From contig JAPEVC010000034.1 in the NCBI GenBank assembly GCA_027946555.1, positions 1-64,000 on the forward strand: DNA of 64,000 bases. Reading direction: 5' to 3'. The position numbers were made by a program, and so were the translations under genes. Source of the stretch: Gnomoniopsis sp. IMI 355080. Taxonomy: Eukaryota > Ascomycota > Sordariomycetes > Diaporthales > Gnomoniaceae. The stretch's first letter is position 1, and each line of letters opens with the position of its first letter. The notes below the pieces were generated by a model. That model was not told the DNA's origin, searched no databases, and saw only the letters and a list, made by a program, of their open reading frames with translations. Shown piece by piece: positions 1 through 10,031 of this stretch.

Positions 1-285
1 AATGCTCTTCAGGCAGCATCACGTGAAGGCCACAAAGAGATTATCCAGATGCTTCTCGATAAGGGTGCAGATATCAATACACAAGGCGGCTTTTACGGCA
101 ATGCTCTTCAGGCTGTATCATATCGAGGCGACAAAGAGATTGTCCAGATGCTTCTCGACAAGGGTGCAGATGTCAACACACAAGGCGGCCATTTCGACAA
201 TGCTCTTCAGGCTGCATCATTTGGAGGCCACAAAGAGATTGTCCAGATGCTTCTCGACGAGGGTGCAAAGAGATTATCAGAATGA
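1..285 (+). pseudogene. 3' end of an ankyrin-repeat protein (partial, truncated by the window edge)
   Basis: Frame 1 is open from the first base. It encodes two complete 33-residue ankyrin repeats and a truncated third, each beginning NALQA and containing the KEI(I/V)QMLLD helix and a KGAD.NTQGG turn. At DNA level this is a nearly identical 99-bp tandem repeat. Ankyrin repeats of this very regular kind form the C-terminal sensor part of fungal NACHT/STAND proteins, so the parent was probably of that class; the N-terminal part lies outside the window. The third repeat breaks after LLDEGA: the frame jumps from the GGTGCA of one unit into the CAAAGAGATTATC of another unit out of frame and meets a stop at 283-285. 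This looks like an internal deletion between repeat units rather than a natural C-terminus. Ankyrin assignment is secure; the parent class is inferred. Confidence 0.8.
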
Positions 286-363
286 TTACACGCTCCAAAC
301 ATCGAGAAACGGCTGGTAGGAGGGCTTTATCGATTGGCCAGCTGAGGCCCAGTATAATCATCC

Positions 364-974
364 TTGACGAGCCCCATCCTGAAGGCGGGGAAAATATTTG
401 TAACAGGCTCTCTGAGCAAGATAAAGGACTTGCCCAGCTGGTTCCCCGGCTGCAGCCATCTCACTGCTAGGAACTTAGCAGGGATAGCCCAGAGCCTCAT
501 TGACCTCTCTCGCGGTCAGATTCGCACAGTTGTCACCGTGGACTTGCACCAGATATATCAGAAGATGCTAGTGGCCAAATCACTAAAGAAACACAGTCGA
601 AACGACAAGGGTCCAGCTCCTGCTACTCTGACCACGTGGAGGTTGCCCTTGCAAGTTGACGAGGGGGAACATGACCCAGATGAGCAGGCTAGCCAATTAT
701 TTTCTGTTGCCCTCCCCAACATACCAAAGTTCAAGATGAAAGTTGAACGCGCCTTTCGTATTCCAGGTATTTCGCGATGAGGCAGGATATGCTGTTGCTT
801 CCTTCCTTCAAATTGGAATTGTCCCTTCGTGATTCCATTTGCGAGAAATTGGCTGCCGATGTACCAGGATGCGACAACGTGAAGATCACGTTCACATCCC
901 ACGATCTTTGCAAGATATATAAAAAGGCTGTGAAGAAGCATGTAATGACACAAGTGGATTATGAAGGGGTCTAG
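364..974 (+). pseudogene. unrecognised coding remnant
   Basis: Two open stretches in different frames follow the ankyrin end: 364-780 (138 residues) and 777-974 (65 residues). The reading beyond 974 in the second frame continues with protein-like composition but is cut by TAG at about 972 and TGA at about 1161. The stops are of the kind produced by C-to-T change. I recognise no domain. The minus-strand open frame over 558-1046 looks like a shadow. This could be a decayed gene, or the rest of the protein that once followed the ankyrin array. Function unknown. Confidence 0.3.
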
Positions 975-1064
975 ATTAGCAAAGGTAATTGCGGAAGCAC
1001 AGTGCCTAGCAATCTTTACGACAGACCAAGCGAATACTTTCACCAACTCCTTGATCCAGCATGT

Positions 1065-1564
1065 TCACCCATTATCCCATATATCTCTCGCGAGTCCAGC
1101 CGACAAATAATCGTCCGCCCCGACGTCCTCAACGTCCAGACATATAAGGTGCGCTACGAATGACTTAGACATGGAGTATTCTCGCATAGGATCAGGGCGA
1201 ACGCTGCCCTTGCGGTCGATTGGGCAAGGGATAAGGAAATACGACGTCGCATGGCCACTGCTTCTGACCAATGTTTCGGTACCCTTTATTGAATGACCTC
1301 CAAAGGGTTCCTCCCCCGCGGAGTATAGCAATCTCGAGCATAATCGACCACATCGCTTAGGGATTGTTCGGGTTTTTTCTTGGGGGCTGATCCCAAGCTA
1401 ATTAATACGCGATTGCGGCCTCGAGTGGCGTTGTCCAGGGTCCAAAAGAGAATCATTTTTGGGGGGCAAACTTCCTGAAACTGAACAGGAGCTTCTATAC
1501 GTCTTGAGCAAACTACTCGCGAGTAATCAGGTACCTGTACTGTAATCTTGTCATCCTGCAACAA
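1065..1564 (-). pseudogene. unrecognised minus-strand coding remnant with a frameshift
   Basis: Two overlapping minus-strand frames (1286-1564 and 1065-1331) read as one plausible polypeptide if the frame is switched near 1310-1330, where both contain the phrase YARDCY or its frameshifted version. The combined product would be about 165 residues with no motif that I know. No start context or introns could be fixed. It lies within the mutated left block, so I treat it as a broken gene. It might instead be chance open frames. Confidence 0.25.
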
Positions 1565-1742
1565 GCATCAACGAAGCCATATTCAATTAGTCAACATACA
1601 GTATCAGAAATAAAGAACAAACACAGCCTAAGCATAACCAATTCATGTCTAGTCCCACTCCTGCTGACGAACGTTGTATAGCTTAGAGAGATCCACATTT
1701 GTTCTTTTCAGAAATCGGCCATACTCGATTCCTCCTTCTTGA

Positions 1743-3260
1743 TCAAGCTATTTCTTCAAATTCAGACGCCTGAAAGATTTTTCCCTCGAGCAAATGTCCC
1801 ATGTCCGTCTTCGCGATGCCATCTCCGTTCCTTCTAATCTTGGATATCAGGATCTTAAGGAAGCTGACAGGGCTCTTACGAAGTCCTGATCTGCCACCTA
1901 TCCGGCCCTGTTTATCGCTCAGAATGAATCCATTAGCAGCGACCTGCCATCCCTGCTCGCTTATGTCTCTTGTGAGCGCCTCTGAAGAGAGCCCTAGAAA
2001 GCTGCAGATCTCCTGGTAATCTTCGTAGGAGCTGATATAAAGCTGTCCTGCGAAAAGATTAAGCTGGATGGCAAGTCGGCGCCGAATAACAGATGGTCCG
2101 ACCTGAGCGGAGATGGTATGGAAGTTAAGCTGGTCGAGGGAAGTATATCCTGAATTGCAACGGGGCTTATATATATATAGCGAGGCGGTGTTGGAGCGCT
2201 CTATTTTCTTGTAGAGCTGATTCGCCTTATACGGACTGATTATGATTATGCGGTTTATACTGGTCGTCCCTTTCTCACGGCTCGATAACAACCATTGAAT
2301 AGGCCGCTGGAATATATTAGAAATATATGGAGAACCATGCCATGGCATGACTGTGTTGGCGAAGTCCGCGTTAATAAGCAACCGGCCATCGCCGACTAGC
2401 TGTCGGACCGAAAAGTCCCTTGCTGCGTTAGAGTTTCTCAATGCCTCGAAAGCGGGCATGTAAGCTGCAGAGTCACTGACGAATATACCATCGATAGTGA
2501 AGTTCCGGATGTCCTTGTGTAGGCTGTGCCTTGCTGGTGTAGTAGGTGGTTGATGCTGTAATTGTCTCTCCTGCTTAATCTCTGGCGATAGCTTACGTTC
2601 TTGCTCCTCTTGGAGCGTATTGGAGCTGAAGTTCAGGTCGTTAAATTTCTGATAGCGCTTAGCGATTCGTTGAATACCAGCATGTGAGTTGTTGGCCAGA
2701 TGAAGGGGTCGATGTTGAACCTGGCGTGGGCGGAAACGATCATTAAGAGGTTGTGTTTCGTCTTCTAGAAATTTCTCAGCGTGATCCTGATATAGAATTT
2801 TCTGCCCCTTTGGCGGATCTGTTGCCACAGCTTATCCTGACGAATGAACCGCTCGCCTTGGATAGCCTAAAGAGGCAGACTGCGGCGGATTTCAATATGC
2901 GTCTCGGAAATAGCCTAAAGAATTACGTCTGAGACTATGATATCCGAGCTCTGAGCTTTCGCTATGTGTTGCTTAATCTTTGCTTGTATCTCCTGGGAAA
3001 TATAAAAGACTATAGTCTATCCTTTGCCTACCTTACGCATTCGTATATAAGCCTGTACCAGTCTGTCTTTTGTCAAGCCCGCGCCCAGCGTTACCGCGGC
3101 TCGGTATTATGATGGCAATCGAAGATCAATGCCACGAGTATGCGCCTCATTAAGAAAGATCAGGCAGGAGTCCAGCCGAAAGAAAGGATAAGGTGCGGAG
3201 CAGGTCGACTTTATGCTCACAGTCAACGACGTCCATGCGGACTTATCTTCTTGGTACCCT
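1743..3260 (-). pseudogene. decayed DUF3638/DUF3645-type P-loop protein, C-terminal part
   Basis: Read on the minus strand from about 3245, the sequence gives phrases characteristic of the large fungal DUF3638/DUF3645 proteins (ubiquitinyl-hydrolase-like annotation): CLIFLNEAHTRGIDLRLP, then YRAAVTLGAGLTKDRL, then RMRKVGKG, then AIQGERFIRQ, then AEKFLEDE. The last 361 residues (1743-2828) are an open frame ending in a natural stop. The upstream part is interrupted by stops at 3107-3109, 3017-3019, 2915-2917 and 2867-2869. Three of these replace an expected Gln or Trp (KG-Q, L-W-AISE, L-W-AIQGE); the one at 3107-3109 sits where family members have a variable residue. There are frameshifts near 3195 and near 2815. 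The normal protein is thousands of residues long, so most of it is missing. Family call is strong; loss of function is clear from the stops. Confidence 0.8.
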
Positions 3261-3778
3261 TGATACGTTCATCATTATAATCCTGAAGAATGCAAGTCAC
3301 GCAATTGCACCTTCGTTGCTCTATGTATACTGGGTCCTAGGCCTTGTTTTTTACCCTGCAAACATCTAGATCCAAAGTCACCACAATTTGGTTTGCATAC
3401 ATTCGAGAGAAAAAACATTCTTGAACGCTTTAGTGCTATTGAAGGAACCGGGATCCCGATATGGTATGGATAGTTGACTCGTTCGTGATCGGTCCATTAT
3501 TCATTCCCACTTGGAGCTCCTGGTTCCGGTCTCCGAAAGCAATTGCGGTCGGCTCATCCGAGGATAATAGATTCGCGATGGACTATTTGCAGACCGTGGA
3601 TCCCCAAAGGCCGGATAGGCGATGCGGCCTTAGGCCTTAACACACGAGCGGCACTGCCTCCCTCTCCTCTGATGGAATTGATACGCGTGGCACAGGACTT
3701 GGAACTAAAGACTGCGAAAATAAAGGTAGAGCTAGAGAAGCCTGGCTGAAGCAGCAAGATTGATCCAAGCTTCATGTT
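3261..3778. other. low-information stretch inside the decayed block
   Basis: No recognisable gene. A 68-codon plus-strand frame at 3543-3749 and its minus-strand shadow at 3554-3775 are the only open stretches, and neither shows a known motif. It probably contains further unreadable remains of the genes on either side. Confidence 0.4.
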
Positions 3779-4085
3779 GAAGGATGGCCTTCTATGTTCG
3801 CGCTCTCGCGTATATATTCCCGAATAAGCGGCGTTAAGACAGGAGATCGGTCCACGACATGCTTTAACAGCTCTACTGCCTCCTTTATCTGCCCGTTATC
3901 CTGGTATATAATAGTAAGTACGTGTTATGATGCTAGTTGAGAGGGGTGAGTCTTATCTAGTATTGTTTCTCGGACCTCGACGACATGCTCCAACAGCTTT
4001 ACTGCCTCCCTAGCGTGGCCTATTAACCCCAGGTTTCTAGCTGACCGCAAGCATGCATACTATGCAACTACTCGAAAGGGAGCTT
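3779..4085 (-). pseudogene. tetratricopeptide-repeat remnant (fungal STAND/NLR-type TPR)
   Basis: On the minus strand, bases from about 4080 to 3790 read as two adjacent 42-residue TPR_12/kinesin-light-chain-type repeats: GHAREAVKLLEHVVEVRET, ILDKTHPSQLAS, a stop, then HVLTIIYQDNGQIKEAVELL and KHVVDRS. The stop (TAA) falls where these repeats normally have Gln (LASQH), as expected from C-to-T change. An upstream stop precedes YACLRSARNLG. Such repeats form the C-terminal sensor of fungal NB-ARC/TPR proteins. No NB-ARC domain is visible nearby, so this is an isolated fragment. TPR identity is strong, the parent architecture is inferred. Confidence 0.7.
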
Positions 4086-4344
4086 CGAAGAATAAGGCAA
4101 AGTTGGTATACTTATAGACTATATCTCCTACTAAAGCACTATAAACTTATACGACTAAAGAGTATAGAGAAGAATAAGAACGGCGCAGACCACATCACCA
4201 TGACGAAGCTGGACTAGAGAGCAATAACAAATTGGGTGATTTGGGTATGCCATGCTCTTATACATGTTTTCAAGTATCCAGGCAAGAAAAGAGATAATAT
4301 TTGATATGAAAGCCTAGGAGGCCGCAGTACCTGCAGGGTTGGAT
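4086..4344. other. AT-rich spacer between TPR and kinase remnants
   Basis: Rich in TAT and TAG triplets in all frames. No coding or RNA feature seen. Confidence 0.3.
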
Positions 4345-6241
4345 TCAAAGCGTTACTGACTTTAGATGTTCAAGCATATTATCAGCGGTATACCGTCCTT
4401 CTAGACGTAATATCCCACGCACGACGTATTTAAGGCTCTGCTTAGATTGGTATAGCTTGCTTCGTATCGTCTCCACCTGCGTTAGCCAGGTACGCATTGC
4501 GTCTTCTGCTCGCGCTTGGGTCTCGAATCGTCCTTTATAGATGTCGCAGATCTGCCACTCTTTCTTCAGATCCGGCAACGAACACTTCTATAGAACCCAG
4601 AGCATCGTAACGCCTAAAGCGAATATATCCGATAGAGGACCTCGTTCTATTCTAGATAGATACTCCGGCGGCAGATACTAGGGCGTACCGCCGCTAGTCG
4701 TCTCTATCGCTCATCCTCCTAAACTAAAATCAATCAGGATAGCGCTGCGCATATTATGAAAAATGATATTTCCCGGTTTAATATCATTATGAATAAGACC
4801 CGCGGCATGTATATATTGGAGTGCGTCTGCGAGGTCCGAGATAATAGTGAAAGCGGCGTTATGACAGGTGCACCTATTTAAACTATCTCTATACTCGCCC
4901 AGAGATAGAGAATCGATGAATTCCATATACAAAGTGAAGACACGAGCATCGGAGCTATATAGGCGTATAATATATGGCTGCTATATGCCTGGTCAGCAAT
5001 TCTCAGGTGAGCATGTCGCTATATAACTTATATATTGGCCGACGCCTTCATGGGCTAACACTTCCCGGCGCCATTTTTAGGCTATGCTATAAGCGCCATA
5101 TCCGGGCTTAAGCGCCTTTGTTATAACGACCTGACCTGGTTGCAGGGAATAGTCAGCTGTATAGAGGCTAGCAGACCTGGTCGATATAAGGTGATTATAT
5201 CGGGTCAACTGGTAATTATTATTGTGATCCTGGCCTGTTATACGGACCGTCTCGCCGTCTTATACCTCGAGGAGTGGATAGGATACGGCCGATGTCTGCA
5301 TATAACGGCTATCTATAGCGGTTTTCTGCTTCTTCGACGACGATGCGGCCTTATCCTGACGTCGCTTTAAGCCTATGCGCTTAGCTGGTGCCGCATCCGA
5401 TGTTAACGCCTAAAAGCTGCGCGGCTGAAGGTATAGGTCTAGCAACTCGACCGATGGACTAGAAACCATAGCTGGCGGCGAACTTATAATAGTCTAAGCA
5501 TCGGGCTGGAGGTAGATATATTATATAGGTATGAGCTGCTGGGAAGGTGCGGAAGAATTAGTTAGCTGTAAGGTTAGAGTCGCTTAGTTGGATATATTCT
5601 ATGCGGTAATGGTATCTTATAAAGGGTCGAAGTAGAGATGGAGATGGGTCCCCGGGATGGCTTCGCTGAGCGCTGGGATCTCAATATCGCACCCAGTTGA
5701 TTATGCCGATTAGGACACAGCCAGGATATCGTTATCCAGAACTATCGCCGGCATACCGTCTGGATAAGTGACCACAGATATATAGCGCTTATATATATGG
5801 CATCTTGCAGAAATACATATAAGTGCTAAGTCGATCTGGGGCGCCGTCGGCCCGGCCGTTCGTGGGAGGGACGAGATAAGCTACTCTAAGTTAGCTCCCG
5901 GCTAGCTAACGTCTAAGAAAGGCTGCGTATCCTGATATAAAGCTATAGTGAAGATCTTATAAGTAGCCTTACAGAGGAGACACCCCGAGGCTGGGCCGTC
6001 ATAACCCCTCTTTAAATATTCCTGCTCGTGTTAGAAGCGGTCTTTTCCTATAGCGATATATATAATTCCGGAAGTAATTATGCGAGAGGATCGATAGTTC
6101 CGCGCCACTATAGGGCGGGCGCGGCAGTTGGCTGTGGGCTGCTGAGCAAGATATTACCGGTATACCCGCCTCTATCCCACGAAAGGAACCTGCAAGATTC
6201 CTATAAGAATACCTGCCCTAAGATATCCTTAGAGCTATGTC
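4345..6241 (-). pseudogene. decayed protein kinase with an FHA-like N-terminal region
   Basis: A single minus-strand frame can be followed from about 6210 to the stop near 4345, interrupted by more than fifteen stop codons but by no obvious frameshift over most of its length. The C-terminal half is a eukaryotic protein kinase: REVLAHEGVGQYI in the N-lobe, LADALQYIHAAGLIHNDIKP as the catalytic loop (here HND in place of HRD), ILIDFSLGG (DFG-like DFS), then GGTP-stop-YLPPEY and DIFALGVTML. The stop after GGTP sits where the family has Trp, so TGG became TAG. An upstream Lys/Arg-rich linker (KRRQDKAASSSKKQK) is preceded by a region with VTYPDGMPAIVLDND and HLHLYFDPL that resembles an FHA-type domain; that part is tentative. 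Nearly all stops are explained by Gln, Arg or Trp codons changed by C-to-T or G-to-A. Confidence 0.75.
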
Positions 6242-6480
6242 GCTGATATCGACCCCCCTATCGGACTGTCCATCTGTTAATATACCTATATTAACCCTGC
6301 GAAAACCGGCTAAATTAGTCAAAACCGGTTTCGATCTTTTAATATCAAAAGAAACTTGCCGTTTAGTTCCGCTTGCCAATAGTGTAAATAATTATTAAGT
6401 TCTTGCAAAGATCAGTTATGGCAACTGCTGGAAAAAAGTAGGGCGACCGGTCTCCCCTGACTTAGGTACTCCAGAGTGCG

Positions 6481-7439
6481 ATAACCACCCATAGATAACC
6501 ACCCCCGCTATTCCATCATCAACACCTTCGATATATCAATAATATAGACCGTCGACCTAAAGATGTGGACTACTCGGATCTATAATGGATCTGGCTATAT
6601 TGGAAATTCAATCTCCGCCTCGACGACCTCTTTAAGAATCTCTACGACTAGTATAACATAGTTCATATCCCTATTCAGGAGCCTATTGCCTTCCACCACG
6701 ATGTCGCGGAGCTCTATTTAATAGCAACGACTTTAGACGAGTTCCACGTATTAATGAAGGAATGTCGAAAACAGCGGATCGAAGAGCTATAGTAATATTG
6801 GGATGCAGTGAGCTTATGCATCGCCTCCTGGCCACCTTCCCTTGAAGGCGATCCGGCGACCGTCGCCCGATGATGGGCCGCCTTTCTGCAATTCTCCCGC
6901 GAGTTTTCCTTCAACACCCTTAATCGCTACTTTTCCCTTTTCACCCACCACAAGCAGGAACCCTCACCACCCTCCCTCCCACTACCCGCTTCTCCGATAT
7001 TGCTATCGCAGTACTCTCGTTATACCAGTCCTTCAACAATAAGCAAGACGAGCACGGCCCCGATCCAATCGCATAAGAGGAAGATATCATCAGCAGCCAC
7101 CAGCTTTAGTGATAAAGACGATGCAGCTGAATATGGTCGAAAATCTAAGCAACTTCGTCCTTCCAACGAACCTTGTTATAATAGACATATTAGACGAACC
7201 TCATTCAATAGAACGGGGGCCATAGAGAAACCCAGCAGCGAGATAATAACGCCCGCATCAACGTCATCGTCCGTCAAGTCTAGGAGCCCTCATACCGTTC
7301 GTCGCAGCTGCCGCATTACAGCACGCACCCAGGAACAGGCGCGCAGGCAGAAACCGGAGGCTTAGATCAGAGGGCGCACTCAGGCAGCCAACAATAAAGG
7401 CTCTCGCCAGTCAGCGTCGACAACGACGCGGAGGGTTTA
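6481..7439 (+). pseudogene. unrecognised plus-strand gene riddled with stops
   Basis: Frame 1 on the plus strand reads through the whole interval with clear protein-like composition: WIWLYWKFNLRLDDLFKNLY, then QEPIAFHHDVAELYLIATTL, ECRKQRIEEL, WAAFLQFSREFSFNTLNRYF, then a Ser/Pro/Arg-rich tail. It is cut by stops, including adjacent TAG and TAA at about 6790, a TGA near 6870 and a TAG at 7363. All could derive from Gln or Arg codons. It is divergent from the kinase remnant, with about 240 bp between them. I do not recognise the family. Its preserved frame over more than 900 bp suggests recent decay by point mutation only. Confidence 0.5.
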
Positions 7440-9036
7440 GGAAGCTAGCTAATCATATCACTCTTATCATAATACGCGGGAAAGGCGCCGGACATAGGCA
7501 ATAGACGCGTGTCTTCTATAACACCACCATAACCGTGTCTCCCATGCTTCCCTCCAACCCATATCGTCCATATCCCTCTAATCCATGCCGTCCAAGTTGT
7601 TCAGGTACTCAGCTGCTTAACAGAGTGACTAGCGATATAGCTATAAAGGCTGATTCCGTGCCCACATAGTTATGCTGGCTACCGGGACCTATGCTGAGCG
7701 CCGGATCGATTAGCAGAGGGCATTCCGGTACCGGCTCACCCTCCTCCTCGACGGGGTACGGGGCGGCCTTAGCTCTAGAGGCTGATTCTTATCCAGCTAG
7801 ACCGGTCGATACGCGCCAGTACGCGGCAAACTATGCCCCAGTGGCGCCAGCCTATCAGCGCACCTGGCAAGACTTCATGATATTCGAGGGAGACATGATA
7901 CTGATGGGTCGAAAACATGCTCCTTAACGCCCCGGTCTCTGCCAGCATATAGCTTGATTGAGATATTCCAGGAAACCTTCTGTAACGCCCCCTTCTCTGA
8001 CTCTAATGATGAGTCCGATACTAAGGAGGAGCATGGTTCCGAAGCCTCCTATAAGATCGCCGGAACAATATATCATTCTAGTGCTGCTTCTTTACGTATA
8101 GATCGATTCGATAAGCCCATCCTATAGTATAATAGGGAAAAAGTACCATGCCTGATATGTAAGGTGCATAGACTAACTTTACTTAATTAGCAATATTAAA
8201 GGCTCTACAGATACCTCGCTAGGATGGTTTTTTTCTGTACACAACCGTAATATACCGTAGTGCCTTCGGGGCAGATCGAAGACTTCGTTTTAGGTGTGAA
8301 CCCCTAATGAGCCAGATATATATAGCTATGATGTTTATTTGGGCTATCCTTATTATTTAGTCCTTGTTGGGAAGGGAGATATTATAGTGGGGAATTAGAT
8401 CTCCTGCTTCGGGATTTGCGAAATATACTATCGTGGCGATTCGGGTAGTAAGCACTTCACCGACCTAATCGGGCCTAGCGCCTATGGCCACTACTAAAAA
8501 CCATAGTTTGATATTAAATAGTAGATAGATTCCTTCTACCTATAATAATACTAAATGATACGACTGAATACTGACTACTTGAATGAACTGACGCCAGTGG
8601 CTACTATATATACCTAGGCATGATATAATAGGCGTGTTCTTATAATAGTTGCGGCATAGTCGTGAGAAGGTTGGCACCACCTAGGCACGCTATCGAAAAC
8701 GCCATTTTTACATATAGTTTTAGCTGGGTAAGGGCCCCGGGGGAGCGGGTATGCTAGGATGCTATATCCGGCGAAACCCAGCCCGACTCGCTAATCATGA
8801 CTCATACCTTTAAGAGAAAAGATACTTTGATACGGAGAAAAGGGTACTTTGTGAGGTACTTGCCTATATGAAAAAAATTGTTAGTGATTGTTAGGCCCAG
8901 CTTCGCGAGGGCCCCGTGGGCCGATTTCTCCGTTTCAGGATTGTCCGTTTTCTGGTTTTTCTGGCACCTCGTCCGTCCGCATTCCGGTTCCTGAGCGTCG
9001 GAATATAGGCAAAAAGGTATAAAAAAAGAAGGAAAT
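7440..9036. other. AT-rich, gene-poor end of the decayed block
   Basis: No recognisable gene. Short open stretches exist on the plus strand at 7691-7927 (Ser/Gly/Ala-rich) and about 7951-8127 (acidic, with PFSDSNDESDTKEEHGSEAS), the latter ended by a TAG where Gln would fit. They are probably more remnants. Runs of TATA and CTATA are frequent up to about 8.7 kb. Base composition looks ordinary from about 8.9 kb. Confidence 0.4.
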
Positions 9037-9135
9037 GGTCCCGGAGGGGATCGAACCCGCGACCTTCGCATCACTGAATGATTCCATTGAGTAGAATTAT
9101 TAGTACGACGCTCTGACCAGCTGAGCTACGGGACC
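9037..9135 (-). tRNA. tRNA-Ile(AAU) with a 26-nt intron
   Basis: The minus strand folds as a tRNA: acceptor GGTCCCG pairing with CGGGACC, D-arm GCTC...GAGC, anticodon stem TCGTA pairing with TGCGA, loop CTAATAA giving anticodon AAU (DNA AAT), T loop TTCGATC. A 26-nt insertion lies one base 3' of the anticodon, the standard position for nuclear tRNA introns. Mature length without it is 73 nt, and no CCA is encoded. The T stem is imperfect: GCGGG faces CCCTC, leaving one C-U mismatch where CCCGC would pair fully. It is the first intact gene to the right of the RIP-affected block. Identity is firm; full function is slightly uncertain because of the mismatch. Confidence 0.92.
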
Positions 9136-10031
9136 ATTTTCGATGTAAACAGTTCCAAAAGCTCAATATATATACCATGCAAATCTTGGGGCAGGTGGAA
9201 CATACTCGCGTCGGTCGCCTCTCAACCGTACAGAAAGCCGTTCGAAGGGGAAGACTGGTAGGCTTCAATGTGGCTGAAGAGGTTGATGAAGGAGGAAGAA
9301 AGGTCTACTGAATCCGGAGCCTCGAAGAGCCGAGTATGTACGTAGCATTCCGAAGCATGACTAATCCTTGCTACAACAGTTCGCCTTCCACACCGTCGGT
9401 GGTGGCAGGTGCGACGCAGCCTCTGGGCCCTGTCCATTTGCTCTCCTGTCATTAACTTCTTCGAAATACTTTCATAGACATCTGCAAATCAACAAACACC
9501 GTTGGACGCAAATTCTGTGTCCTCGTCCGTGATAGGTTGTAACCACTGACAATTGGGCATGATTAAACTGCCCCGCCCTCGACACTACATAGAAATCGGA
9601 AATCCACACGATACACACACACACAAATTCAGGATACACCATGTTTCTCTTGGACGCTGGAATGGGGCACGACAAACCACATACTACGCCGGCTGAAGAT
9701 CTGGAGTAGTCACACGTCTGTGCAGTGAGATCACTCGGCTTCGGTAACCAGAGTAACATGAGCACGAAAAGTCACCTTCAGTCATATAGCAAGGCGACTT
9801 TGGATCATTCATGACAAATGTGCGCGCTATCTAGTCAACCGCACTGGCCCAACTCAGGTACAGTTGGTGGCCCGGCACCGTATCTGGCTAACCCTTACAC
9901 TTCTCTCCGCCTATCAGCTTTCATAATGCTTATTCTTTGAAAGTTCTCACTCAATTTGAAATCATCGAGTTCTTGCTGTACGTATGTTATAACCAGCAAA
10001 AACCTGCCCCGCTAAAACGAACCTAGGTACC
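9136..10031. other. spacer between tRNA-Ile and secreted-protein gene
   Basis: Only short open frames of doubtful meaning on the minus strand (9222-9452, 9472-9765). There is one ACCTAGGT palindrome at 10021-10028, just beyond the stop of the next gene. No RNA or mobile element seen. Confidence 0.35.

Noticed and set aside
558..1046. 162-codon minus-strand open frame
   Set aside because: It overlaps plus-strand remnants antisense, has no motif and no start context. Treated as a shadow.
8802..9074. 90-codon minus-strand frame starting in the tRNA
   Set aside because: Its N-terminus (MMRRSRVRSPPG) is the translation of the tRNA 3' half, a common artefact.
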